A model generated the notes under the pieces. That model did not search any database, was not told the DNA's origin, and was given only the letters and a program-made list of their open reading frames with translations. A stretch of DNA of 64,000 nucleotides from the NCBI GenBank assembly GCA_039545355.1, contig BCJJ01000010.1, forward strand, positions 670,889 to 734,888, given 5' to 3'. A program made the position numbers and the translations under genes. Source of the DNA: Trichosporon coremiiforme. Its lineage: Eukaryota; Basidiomycota; Tremellomycetes; Trichosporonales; Trichosporonaceae. Below, piece by piece: positions 13,772 to 23,199 of the stretch (positions are counted from its first letter, which is position 1; every line of letters starts with the position of its first letter).

Positions 13772-14322
13772 GCGAGCCGCGGAGCGAGCCGCGGAGCGAG
13801 CGAGGCTTCGCGCTTGGAGAGGGGATGCAGGGGAGGAAGGGAAGGGAAGGGTATCATCACAGATTAGCATATGCATTGTCATCACCACTTGTCCTATTGT
13901 CTGCTTGTCCTGCACGGCTGCTCTTCAGAGCAACTGCTCGCTGCGTACTCTACATCTCGACACGATGACTGATGTTGATCACTCTGCTCGAGGCTGACGC
14001 ATCGCCTCTCGCGCCTTACCACTCACTCGCCGCTCGACCATGCGTTCCAGGCAAAATGCATGCAGTGACAAAATGCGACTAATAAGAGACTATGGGACTA
14101 TCGTACGTATCCGGTGCGTTTGCGCGTGTGGGGCTTCTATGTGTTTGCTGATGGTGTGGTGTGGATGGGGGAAGAGGGAATGCAGAGTACTGAGACTGTC
14201 GCACTACGGATGGAAGGGAACTCGGACGGAGACTCGGACAGATGGCAGATGGGAACGGATAACCTTGCACTTCTATCTTGCGACGCGCGACTTAGCTCGC
14301 TCGCTGTGCTCGCTCGTGCAGC
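13772..14322. other. Convergent 3' intergenic region
   Basis: This 551 bp gap lies between the ends of COX16 (+) and the nucleoporin gene (-). Just after the COX16 stop there is a perfect direct repeat of gcgagccgcgga, two copies at about 13772-13795, running on into gcgagcgaggc. I see no coding potential in the rest. Confidence 0.45.
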
Positions 14323-17300
14323 TTAGGCGCGCTTCGCGCCCCTCCTGAGCGGCTTGATCTTCCTCGCGCCGGGCGAGCCGGGCGCCTGCTCAGCGGCGTT
14401 GACGCCCATGCTGAACCCTCCCGCAGCACCCGCGTCAGGCGCAGGCGATCCGAAGCGCGGCGCGGCGGTGCTGCCGCTCGCGCCGAACTGGAACGTGCCG
14501 CTTCCAGCGTTGCCAGAGCTGTTCGCCGAGCCGAAGGCGAAACCGCCCGTTGGCGTCGAGGGCTGCGACGGCTGCGCCGCGCCGAACGTGAAGCTCGGTG
14601 TCGAGGTCGACGCAGGCGCGGCCAGCGTGGTGGTGTTGGACGCACCGAAGCCAGTGCCAGAGCCGAACCCGCCACCGCTGCCGAAGCCGCCTGTGGCGCC
14701 CGTGCTGGGGCTGCTGTTGCTCGAGCCGCCGAAACCTGGGCCGGAGCCAAAGGCGCTTCCCCCAGCCGGCGTCGTGGAGCTGGCGTTGTTGGTGCTGCCA
14801 AAGCCAGAGCCGGCGCCAAAGGTGAATGAGCCAGAACCACCGGGGGTCGACGCGGACGCGCCGGTGGTGCCAAAGCCGCTCGATCCCGCATTTGCGTTGG
14901 TGGTCGTGTTGGACGACGCGCCGAACGTAAACGACGGGGTGGAAGGCGCAGCCGCGTTGTTGGTGCTGCCGAACGTCTTCGAGGCGGAGCCGGCGCCGAA
15001 GGTGTTGCTCGGCGTCGAGCTTGACGAGCCGAACGAGAAGCCTCCCGACGCAGGGGCAGATCCAGAGGCAGGCGCGGAGGAGGTGGACGGCGCACCGAAG
15101 CTGAACGGCTTGTCGCCACCGTTCACGCTCGCCGTACTGGTCACCGGAGCATTGGACGAGCCGAAGCTGAACGGCTTAGCCGCCTCGGCCGGCTTGGCAG
15201 CGCTGCTCGAGCCGAAGGAGAAGCCACCAGACGCAGGCGCTGCAGGCGCAGGGCTGGCGGACGTGGAGCCGAAGCTGAAGGCCGGCTTGTCGCAGGCCGG
15301 CGCGGCCGAGCCGTTGGCGGAGCCGAAGCCAGAAGAGGCAGGGGCGACAGAGCTCGAGCCAAAGCTGAACGCAGGCTTGTCCTTCTTCTCCTCAGGCTGG
15401 GGGGCGTCCGCAGCGGAGGTCGACGGGCCGAACGAGAACGCAGGCTTGTCAGCAACAGGAGCGGCAGAGCCGAACGTGCTGCCTCCCGAAGGAGCGGGAG
15501 ACGATGAGGCACCAAAGCTGAACGCGGGCTTGTCAGCGATCGGCTTATCCGCCGTCAGAGCGGGGGTGGACGACGCCGAGCCGAACGAGAATCCGGGCTT
15601 CTCGGCAGCGGGCTTGTCCGTCGACGCGGCGGGAGCGCCGAAGCTGAACGCCGGCTTGTCGCCAGCGGCCGGCGTGGAGGCGGCGGGGGTCGAGCTCCCG
15701 GAACCAAAGCTGAAGGGCGCCTTGATCTCAGCCGGCTTGTCCGTCGTGGGCGCAGGCGAAACGGAAGGCGTGCCAAAGCTGACGGCAGGCTTGGGGGTGT
15801 TGGCAGGCTTGTCGGCAGCAGGAGCAGGGGCGGAAGAGTTGCCGAACGAGAAGCCACCCGAGGTCTTGGGCGCCTCGGCTGGCTTGTCAGCAGTGGGCGC
15901 ACCGAAGCTGAACGCAGGCTTGGGCGTCTCGGCAGGCTTGTCCGCGGCAGGCGTCGTGGAGCCAAAGCTGAAGGGCGCCTTGGGAGCGTCCGCGGGTTTG
16001 GAGGCGTCGCCGTTGGAACCGCTGAAGAGGTTGCTAACCACGGGCGGTCCAGTCTCGGCAGGCTTGATGCCGAAGTCGAGCTTGGGCGGGGGCGTCGAGG
16101 TGCCTGAGGCAGGCTTGGAGCCGCCGAAGAAGTTGGGCACGCCGCCGTCGGCCGCCTTGGGCGTCGTCGTCTCGGGCGCAGTGGTCGTCGTGGTTGCGGG
16201 CTTCGAGAAGAAGCTGCTGGCAGGCGGCTTGCCGGCCGGCGTCGTGGAACCAGTGGGAGTGAGCGACGAGCTGCTGGCTCCCGAAGCGGCACCGGACAGA
16301 GAGAAGAAGCCAGTCGAGGGAGGCGGCGACTTGGGCGCCGAGGTAACGGGAGCGGGAGCCGAGTCCTTCTTGGGTGTCGTCTCGGGGCTAGACGCCTCGG
16401 CGACAATCGAGTTGTTCGCGAGGGGCGACGAGGCGCGGGGGCGAGACTGCAGACCGCTGAGGCGGTTTCCGAGCGAGCTCAGCTGGGCGTTGCGCTGCTG
16501 GGTCGACTGCGACGAGGCAGGGACGCTGAGGCGCGAGCTGAGCTGGGGCTCCGACGGCGCGGCCGGCGTCGTGCTCTCCTTGGGCTCGTCCTTCTTCGTG
16601 TCGTTGCCGAACATCGGAATCGAGAAGTTCTTGAACGACGCAAGCGGGATCTTGGCGTTCTCGAGCTCGTCCATCTGGGGAAGGTCCTCGTCGCGAGCAG
16701 AGAAGCGGCCGCTGCCGGTACCGGGGCTGGTCGCGCGAGACGAAGAGTAGCTGGCAGCACCCTGGTGGGCGCGCGTCTTGCGCTCGGGACCCGCACGCAG
16801 CGAGCTGCGCGGGCGGGGCTCAGAGTCGTCGCGGACCTGGTAGGTCGAGGAAGAGTTGCTGCTGGGCGAGGGTGCAATCGTCACGACCGTAGGCACGTCA
16901 GCCTTGGACTTCGTCGGCGTCTCCACCTGCTCGGGCTCAGGCTCGGGGGAGGCAGCCAGCTTCTTGCGGGTCGATCGACGGGGCGTAGGCTCGGGCGACT
17001 TGGCCTGCGAAGCGCGGAGACGGGTCGAGCGGCGAGTAGCCTTCGGCGTCGTCTCCTCCTGCTCGGGCAACTTGGCGTGGCGGGTTGAGCGACGGAGCTT
17101 CTGGCGCGGCTCGTCGACGCTCATGTCGTCACTGGCATACGAGCTCTTGGAGCGAGAGCGGGTGCTGCGGCGACTGCGCGAGCTCGCCTTGCTGTGGCTG
17201 TCGACCTCCATGTCTGAGACATCGGACGCCGACTCAGCCTCAACGCGGCGCGAAGCGGCAAACTCCCTGCGCTGGCTGCGGGCGAGCTCGTCGACGGTAC

Positions 17301-18717
17301 GACGGCGGCCGTAGGGCGAGATCATCGTCGAAATGGCCCTGTCGGCGAGCCACTCGGAGCCGTGCTTCTTCTTCGTCTTCTCCTTGTCGGCCTGAGTCGC
17401 GAGCGGGACGGAGATGGCCTTGCGGAGCTGGCGGCTCGAGCTTCCGACAAGACTCGGAGGCAGCCCGGTCGAGGGGGCAGGCGTCTTCTTCTCGACCTTG
17501 GTCGGCTTTCGGAGCGCCTCGAGGTGGAACAGGATGCGTTCGGCCTCGTTCTGAGCGACGGGCTTCGGCTTCTCAGCTTCCAGATCGGATGCGCGGACAA
17601 ATCCTCGCTCAGCGTCGAACACCATCTGCCCGCGGCGGATGGGAGTGGGCTGCTGGCGGTGGGACTGGCCGAGCGAGCCGTGGGAGCGCGCGTGCGATAA
17701 CCGCGAGTGCGTTGCGGACCACGGGGACGTCATCCAGTCGAGGGTGCCGCCGTTCGCCGCCTCGGACGACTCGGGAATGCTGCCGAACTCGTCAAAGTGC
17801 ATACTAGCACGCTGACGGAGGCGCGACGAACCGCGTAAAGAGCCAGTGCGCATTGATACGTCCGACTGGGCCGTTCCCTCGCGCTCCATGCGGTCGTCGC
17901 CCGCAATGCTGGAGAGGTTCACGGCCGTCATCGAGCGCGAGAATCCCGAGCCGGTACGGAACGGCGAGTTCGAGAACATCATCGTGTCGGAGCGGCGGGG
18001 AGTGTGTGACCGGAGGCTGGCGGCGCGCGCGGTACCCGGGCCGGCCGACTCGCCGAAGTGGGCCAAGTCGGAACGGGCGAGGGCAGAGTGCTCGCGCTCC
18101 CTATCCGCGTCCCACGAGGCGAAGTCGGAGCGACGCGGCGTGCCGCGCACACTGGGCGAGGATGGTGCGAGCATCGAGCGAGGCGGGTCGAGGTACGCGG
18201 ACGGGGGAGGAGCTAAGCTCATGCGATTAGCTCTGCGGAGTGATCCCGGAGTAAGGGACGGAAGCGCCGTAGAGGAGGCAGGCTCGTACGGCCCCCGCGC
18301 AGGCGTCCAGGTCGACGTCGACGAGGCGTACAGGTTGCCTAAAGACTGCCGTCTCCTGACCGGCTTCTCCGGACTCGCCTTACGGGAGCGCTTGGTGTTG
18401 CGGCCATCGGAGGGAGACTCAGGGGAGGCCCCACGCTTGTTTTTAGAGCCGTGGGGTGGTGACAACCCAGCGGCGAGGGCGGGTCGCTCACGGGCCGCGT
18501 CAGCCTCGACATCCTGCTCCGCCTGCTTGTTAGGCGTAGAGATCCAGTTCAGCGGACGGGAGAAGAGCGACTTGAGGCCACCGAGCATCGAGGTCGAGCG
18601 ACGGAGGGTGGGGCCGTTCGCGTTCGGGGTCGAGGGCGGACGCGAGTAAGGGAGCAGGTTGTCGCGCTGCTTTCTCGGCGAGCGCACAGCGCCGGGAAGA
18701 GTGTGGTACTCGCTCAT
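14323..18717 (-). CDS. FG-repeat nucleoporin, Nup1/Nup124/Nup153 type
   Basis: One exon of 1,464 aa, starting at the ATG at 18717 (MSEYHTLPG). The frame is open further upstream, but that part looks untranslated. Residues about 43-60 (SMLGGLKSLFSRPLNWIS) form a basic amphipathic helix like the membrane-binding helix of Nup1 and Nup153. The middle is Ser/Arg/Pro-rich and low in structure. The C-terminal half is packed with FSFG/FxFG repeats separated by Ala/Pro/Thr/Lys spacers (PAFSFGS, DKPAFSFG), changing to GFGS/FTFG near the end. The last residues, ARKIKPLRRG, are a basic tail like the karyopherin-binding C-terminus of Nup1/Nup153. The family sits at the nuclear basket and carries import receptors. 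The choice of Nup1/Nup153 among FG nucleoporins rests on the two end motifs. Confidence 0.88.
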   Translation of the reverse strand: MSEYHTLPGAVRSPRKQRDNLLPYSRPPSTPNANGPTLRRSTSMLGGLKSLFSRPLNWISTPNKQAEQDVEADAARERPALAAGLSPPHGSKNKRGASPESPSDGRNTKRSRKASPEKPVRRRQSLGNLYASSTSTWTPARGPYEPASSTALPSLTPGSLRRANRMSLAPPPSAYLDPPRSMLAPSSPSVRGTPRRSDFASWDADREREHSALARSDLAHFGESAGPGTARAASLRSHTPRRSDTMMFSNSPFRTGSGFSRSMTAVNLSSIAGDDRMEREGTAQSDVSMRTGSLRGSSRLRQRASMHFDEFGSIPESSEAANGGTLDWMTSPWSATHSRLSHARSHGSLGQSHRQQPTPIRRGQMVFDAERGFVRASDLEAEKPKPVAQNEAERILFHLEALRKPTKVEKKTPAPSTGLPPSLVGSSSRQLRKAISVPLATQADKEKTKKKHGSEWLADRAISTMISPYGRRRTVDELARSQRREFAASRRVEAESASDVSDMEVDSHSKASSRSRRSTRSRSKSSYASDDMSVDEPRQKLRRSTRHAKLPEQEETTPKATRRSTRLRASQAKSPEPTPRRSTRKKLAASPEPEPEQVETPTKSKADVPTVVTIAPSPSSNSSSTYQVRDDSEPRPRSSLRAGPERKTRAHQGAASYSSSRATSPGTGSGRFSARDEDLPQMDELENAKIPLASFKNFSIPMFGNDTKKDEPKESTTPAAPSEPQLSSRLSVPASSQSTQQRNAQLSSLGNRLSGLQSRPRASSPLANNSIVAEASSPETTPKKDSAPAPVTSAPKSPPPSTGFFSLSGAASGASSSSLTPTGSTTPAGKPPASSFFSKPATTTTTAPETTTPKAADGGVPNFFGGSKPASGTSTPPPKLDFGIKPAETGPPVVSNLFSGSNGDASKPADAPKAPFSFGSTTPAADKPAETPKPAFSFGAPTADKPAEAPKTSGGFSFGNSSAPAPAADKPANTPKPAVSFGTPSVSPAPTTDKPAEIKAPFSFGSGSSTPAASTPAAGDKPAFSFGAPAASTDKPAAEKPGFSFGSASSTPALTADKPIADKPAFSFGASSSPAPSGGSTFGSAAPVADKPAFSFGPSTSAADAPQPEEKKDKPAFSFGSSSVAPASSGFGSANGSAAPACDKPAFSFGSTSASPAPAAPASGGFSFGSSSAAKPAEAAKPFSFGSSNAPVTSTASVNGGDKPFSFGAPSTSSAPASGSAPASGGFSFGSSSSTPSNTFGAGSASKTFGSTNNAAAPSTPSFTFGASSNTTTNANAGSSGFGTTGASASTPGGSGSFTFGAGSGFGSTNNASSTTPAGGSAFGSGPGFGGSSNSSPSTGATGGFGSGGGFGSGTGFGASNTTTLAAPASTSTPSFTFGAAQPSQPSTPTGGFAFGSANSSGNAGSGTFQFGASGSTAAPRFGSPAPDAGAAGGFSMGVNAAEQAPGSPGARKIKPLRRGAKRA

Positions 18718-19264
18718 GGCGGTGGGATGGAGAGAGTGTCGGTGTCGAGTGTGGATGGGAAGTCGGTGGTCGAAATATATGAGAGTCGGTCGGGGGTCAC
18801 ACAAGGGGAGAGTGTCGGGGTATGCGATTTTTGGTGTCGGTGGGTGGCGAACGGTGTCGGACAAGAAGCGTACGTCGGAGCGCCCCGCCTCGGCCTGATG
18901 GTCTGGTCGGACGGGGATGTGTTGGACAGCGGGTAGATGGGGTGGAGAACAGGGAAACGAGATGTTCGCAGCCCGCCCTGTAAGGACCAGAGACGATGGA
19001 ACCCAAAGACGTCAAGAACGAGCGAGCAAAAATATCCCCGCATCATTTTCCCCATTTTCTCCCGCTCACCAAACACCCAAACATCCACTCTTTGAACCTT
19101 GTCCATCGGCGTCCATCATCTATCCCCACCTTCCGCAACCGCTGCCATCAGTCCGAAGCTTGTATCGCCCTTCCCTGTCCGCCATGCGACAACGCGTTGT
19201 TTGATGCTTTTACAACATGTACATGTGAACGGCTAGCTGCAATGTACTGTGAATAACTACTGGT
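18718..19264. promoter_or_regulatory. Upstream region of the nucleoporin gene
   Basis: This 547 bp gap lies between the nucleoporin start (18717) and the 3' end of the next minus-strand gene. A TATA-like catatattt lies on the minus strand at about 18773-18781, some 56 bp before the ATG. It is a weak candidate core promoter. Nothing else stands out. Confidence 0.35.
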
Positions 19265-22200
19265 CTACATGACTCCTGACAGGTCCCGCGGCTTGGGCGC
19301 AATCGGGACAGAGTGACGAGGACCTAAGCCGCCTCCGTTGCCCCCAGCTCCGATCACAGGACGTGCTTGCGACAGGGATTGGGACTTGGGACGACTACTG
19401 GAGCCCGGAGCTCCAGGTGGTGGCTCGAACGGTCCCAGTGGTCCAGGGGGGTGCAGTAGGCTAGTGAGAGTTGGCAAGCTGCGACGAGGCACCGTCGCCC
19501 TGTGGTCCAGGCCATCGACCAAGCCGCGCCGAGGGGGTGACGGACCAGCAATGCTGTCGGGCAGGCCGCGCTGGGAGCGAGATGGCCCGTCGATGATGCC
19601 ACGACTGTGGGGGTGCGAGGCCGGCAGAGAGTGGCGAGAGTGCCAAACCTTCGTATGGCCAGACACCATCATCTCGCGGTTGCGATCAGGCTCGAGACCA
19701 CGAACGTGGTCGCGAGCCGCACGTTCAGCTGCACGCTCACGCTCCGGCTCGCGGAGCTCGGGGGACCGAGTGTAGAGGGCGCCATCAGCCGAGTCCGTCA
19801 GTTCGAGGCCCAAACGGCCCAGATCGCGCCCGACGCGCTCGAGGAAGGCGTCGCGCTTCGCGGACGGCTGGGAGAAGTACGACGAGACAAGAGTGCGTAG
19901 GTTGTTCTGAAGTCAGCTTTGGCCGCGTACATTAACAGCTGCCGGTGGGCGTGTTTGGACATTCGTCGCCGCCAACGCATGAGACAATGTACGCACCTTC
20001 ACGTTTTCAAGGAAGCCAGCTGCGTTGTCCTCGAGCTTCGCGTCCAATCCGTCGTAGCCCTCGCGGTGAAGACGGGCATAGTTCGCCTCCGCAGCATCAG
20101 CGGGAAGGTCGTATTCGCCTCCCTTCGGCGCAAGTACGATGGCGGGGTAGTCGAAAGCGAGGTCGGGTAGCTGGGGCTCGGGTGCCACGTACGGCGACTC
20201 GGGATACCTGGTTGAGTCGACAAGAGGGGACGGCTGTGGCTGCGAGGTCGACAGGCGGTGCGAGCTGACGTGGTTCTGTGATGTGGCTGTCGGCGGCTGG
20301 GGCGTTGGTGCAAGTCCCGCGGGCAGTTTAGCAGTGACGGGTGCGCTGACGGGTCCCCCAACCGTTCCCCGCACAGCCGCGGCGCGCTGGTACCAGTCGT
20401 CGCGGTCATGAGGACGCGAGTTGCGGCGCTCCCGAGGGTCACGGGGGTCACGAAGGTCAAGAAGATCTCGAGAATCGCGGGGGTCGCGAAGGTCACGAAG
20501 GTCGAGGGCGGTGCGGGGATCGCGGGGGTCGAGGCCATCGCGGAGGTCGCGCGGATCGCGAGAATCGAAGCCGTACGCCGGCTGACCTGGCGGATAGTAA
20601 CCTGTAGCCGACGTTCCAGAAGCGTAAGGATAGTTATGTTGGCTGTAGTATCCACTGCCAGAAGAGTGGGAACTGTAAGATTGACCTGCACGTGATGCAG
20701 CCTGGGGATGACGGCTCGTAGTGAGTGGACGCTGCTCGCGAGGTTCACGGGCCACGATCCAGGGGTCACGCATGTCGATGGGCTCGTGAGGATCTCGAAG
20801 CTCGAGGCGGCGTTCGCGGTCGCGCACGTCGACGGAGTCGTAGGGGTCGTAGGGGTCGTGGCGATCGCGAAATGGGCGGTTGGAAGATTCGAGGACAGAT
20901 TGTGTCCTCGCCTCGTACTCACGACGGGGTTCGTATTCGCGTCTGTCCCACACACGATTTTCGCGCCGCTCTCGACGGTCGTCATCCGCATTCCTCCACA
21001 GGCGTTCACGTTCGCGCTCTCGCTCTCGCTCCGGGTGGATGCGACCTCTGTCCACATGCTCCCTGTCCAGCGAGCGCTCCCTCCAGCGGCGGCGTTTCCA
21101 GTCCACCGGTCCACGAGACGACTCGATATCCTGCGCTTCACGCTCTTCCCACAGGCTGCGGCGACGCTCGCTTGGTCGGGCGCGGTACTCCTCGAGGCGT
21201 TCGCGCTCCCGCTCACGTTCATACCGAAGACGATCGAGCTCGCGCTCACGCTCTCGGTCCAGATCCCGCTCACGCTCGAGCTCGCGCTCCAGTTCACGTT
21301 CACGCGTGCGGTCGCGAGACACTCGACGGTCGTGGTCAAGAGCCTGCTGGCGGTCGCTGGCCGCTTTACGGCGCAGGTTCGTGGCGTTGATGATGTACTC
21401 GGCTTCGTTTACGACGTCACGCAGGCGCCTCTCTGTCTCCGGATCTTGCTCCTCGTCGTCGTCCAGGACCTCTATGGCGTCCCCTTCGTCCGCACGCTGG
21501 TCCTCGACATCCATCGGCTGGCCGTTGTCGCTATCGAGATCGCGCTCCTGATGGCGGTCATGGCCATGGTTGTGGTAGGGATCGCGGCCGCGCTCATCAC
21601 TTTCCGGTGGTGACGGGTACACACCCATTCCTGTCCGCCGCGAATCGGTATCTCGGGGCGTCCGCGTGTCGGAGGACGACGCTGAGAGTTTCTGAGTCGC
21701 TGTCGAGGACGGGTGCGTGCTTGGTGTCGCCCGCAGTCGGCTGGCATTAGACGAAGACCTCTGCCTCGTCGCGGCCGGCAAAGGCGTCGTGTCGCGATAT
21801 GGTCCAGATTGGGGGCGAGCGAACTGTGCAGCGTCCGCAGACTGCCTTGGTTTTGATGCATGCGACGGGCGTCTGGACCGGGTTGCCGATGAGCGGCCCG
21901 CCGATCCGTCTTCGATGGCCCCTGCTTGCTGCGACAGTACACGACTCAGACGTTCGCCCGCCGTCGGCGTGTCTTGAGTAGCGGCTGATGCAGGAACAGT
22001 AGCGACTTGAGCTCCAGAAGACACGTGTGCTGCCATGCGCGGAGTCTTAGATCTCTTCGAGGGTGGTTCGGGCGAGTTCATCAGAATCGGGGACGACGTG
22101 TTGTCTCGAGGGCGTTTGGCTCCAGACGAGCCGCTAGCCTCGACTGAGAGCGCCAAATCGTCCAGCATTGGAACTTCAGGCGAGTAGAACGTCTCGTCGC

Positions 22201-23199
22201 CGTCTTGATCTGTGGGAGGTGGCCGGTCTTCAAGTTTGGGTTGATCTTGAGCAGCTTGTTGCGATGCAGACGCGGGTTCTGAGCGAAGGAAGTAACACCG
22301 ATCGACATGTGACATAAGTTCGCAGATTGCAAAGAGGGGGCGCCGTGTCAGCTTTACGTCGATACGATGCACATAGTAGCGATGGGTGATAAGAGCGACA
22401 ACTCACGAGTACTGTCAAGGGGAGCGTTCCCGTTTGGAGCTGCTGGTGGCGGCGGCTGGGAGATGTCTGCTATTGCATCAGCACAGCGCTTAACCCTGTT
22501 GATGGAGGGGGTTGGGAATGACTTACCGCCGTGGGCTTCTTCGCCTGTTGCATCTGCCGCACCGTCTGGTATTGTTGTTCCACTGGTCTGTGCAGCCCGC
22601 TGCTGCTCGGGTGTCGGGGCTGGTACATCTTCGACCTTCATGCGTATCCTCGGTCTTCCTCGCGGTCGTTTCGGTGCGCCAGGCGGCAACTCTGGTTCCG
22701 GTGACGGCGACTTGAGGATCTTGTTGCCGAACTCATCCTCGACCTCGATCTTCCAACCCTTCCAGCCGCGCCGGTGCTTCTTCTTAGGAGCAACCCCGGC
22801 GGGTGTGCTGGGGCCTGCCTCATTGGGGAAGCTCAAGATGCCGTTCGAAGTCGCGGAGGGCGGCGCCGTGGGAGAAGCGGTGCCGCCAGCGCCGAGGACG
22901 CGGTTGAACGAGATTGAGTCGCCGGCCGCGGAAGACGTGACGATAGGGGGAGGAGCGCGGCAGCGGCGACTGCTGGAGGAAGCGCGCTCGGCACGCTCGC
23001 GGGCGACGCTGGACGAACGGGAGAAAGACGTGGGCGGGGTTTTGACGGATGGAGGCTCGTTCGCGGTTGGGGCTGGGGTGGAGGTTCGATGATCTTTGGA
23101 CGCGGTCGCGGTGCTTGGCGCGGGCGAGGCAGACGCGGCGTGGGCGGACGGGATGTCGGACGCACTGGTTGCCCAGCGCGGAGCGCGCGGGGGGCTCAT
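19265..23199 (-). CDS. AT-hook, Arg/Glu/Asp-rich nuclear protein, unrecognised
   Basis: Four exons, 23199-22527, 22469-22407, 22278-19997 and 19906-19265, give 1,219 aa in a continuous frame. The N-terminal 245 residues are Ala/Pro/Ser-rich and hold a basic patch KKKHRRGWKGW (about 143) and one AT-hook core, KRPRGRPRIRM (about 175-185), which suggests binding to AT-rich DNA. Residues about 560-710 are a highly charged Arg/Glu/Asp helix-prone block (RERELERELERERD). After it comes a stretch of DPRDLRD-like repeats (about 810-870). A better ordered segment near the C-terminus (DAKLEDNAAGFLENVK joined to NNLRTLVSSYF) spans the last intron. I do not recognise the family. A chromatin or RNA-processing role is a guess from composition. 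Introns 1 and 3 have clear branch/acceptor signals; intron 2 (128 nt, acceptor cgctcag) is the least certain. Confidence 0.7.

Noticed and set aside
14354..16750. A 798-codon open frame on the plus strand opposite the FG nucleoporin
   Set aside because: It is the exact antisense of the FSFG-repeat region. Its Pro/Lys/Leu/Ala monotony (EPKLNAGLS-like) is the complement of the repeat codons, so the lack of stops is a composition effect.
18718..18864. A longer N-terminus for the nucleoporin (49 extra codons)
   Set aside because: The extra segment is not Nup-like and contains the TATA-like sequence. The ATG at 18717 gives the usual short lead before the amphipathic helix.
20708..21613. A 301-codon plus-strand frame opposite the AT-hook gene
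   Set aside because: It mirrors the Arg/Glu-rich coding block on the minus strand and has no domain resemblance.
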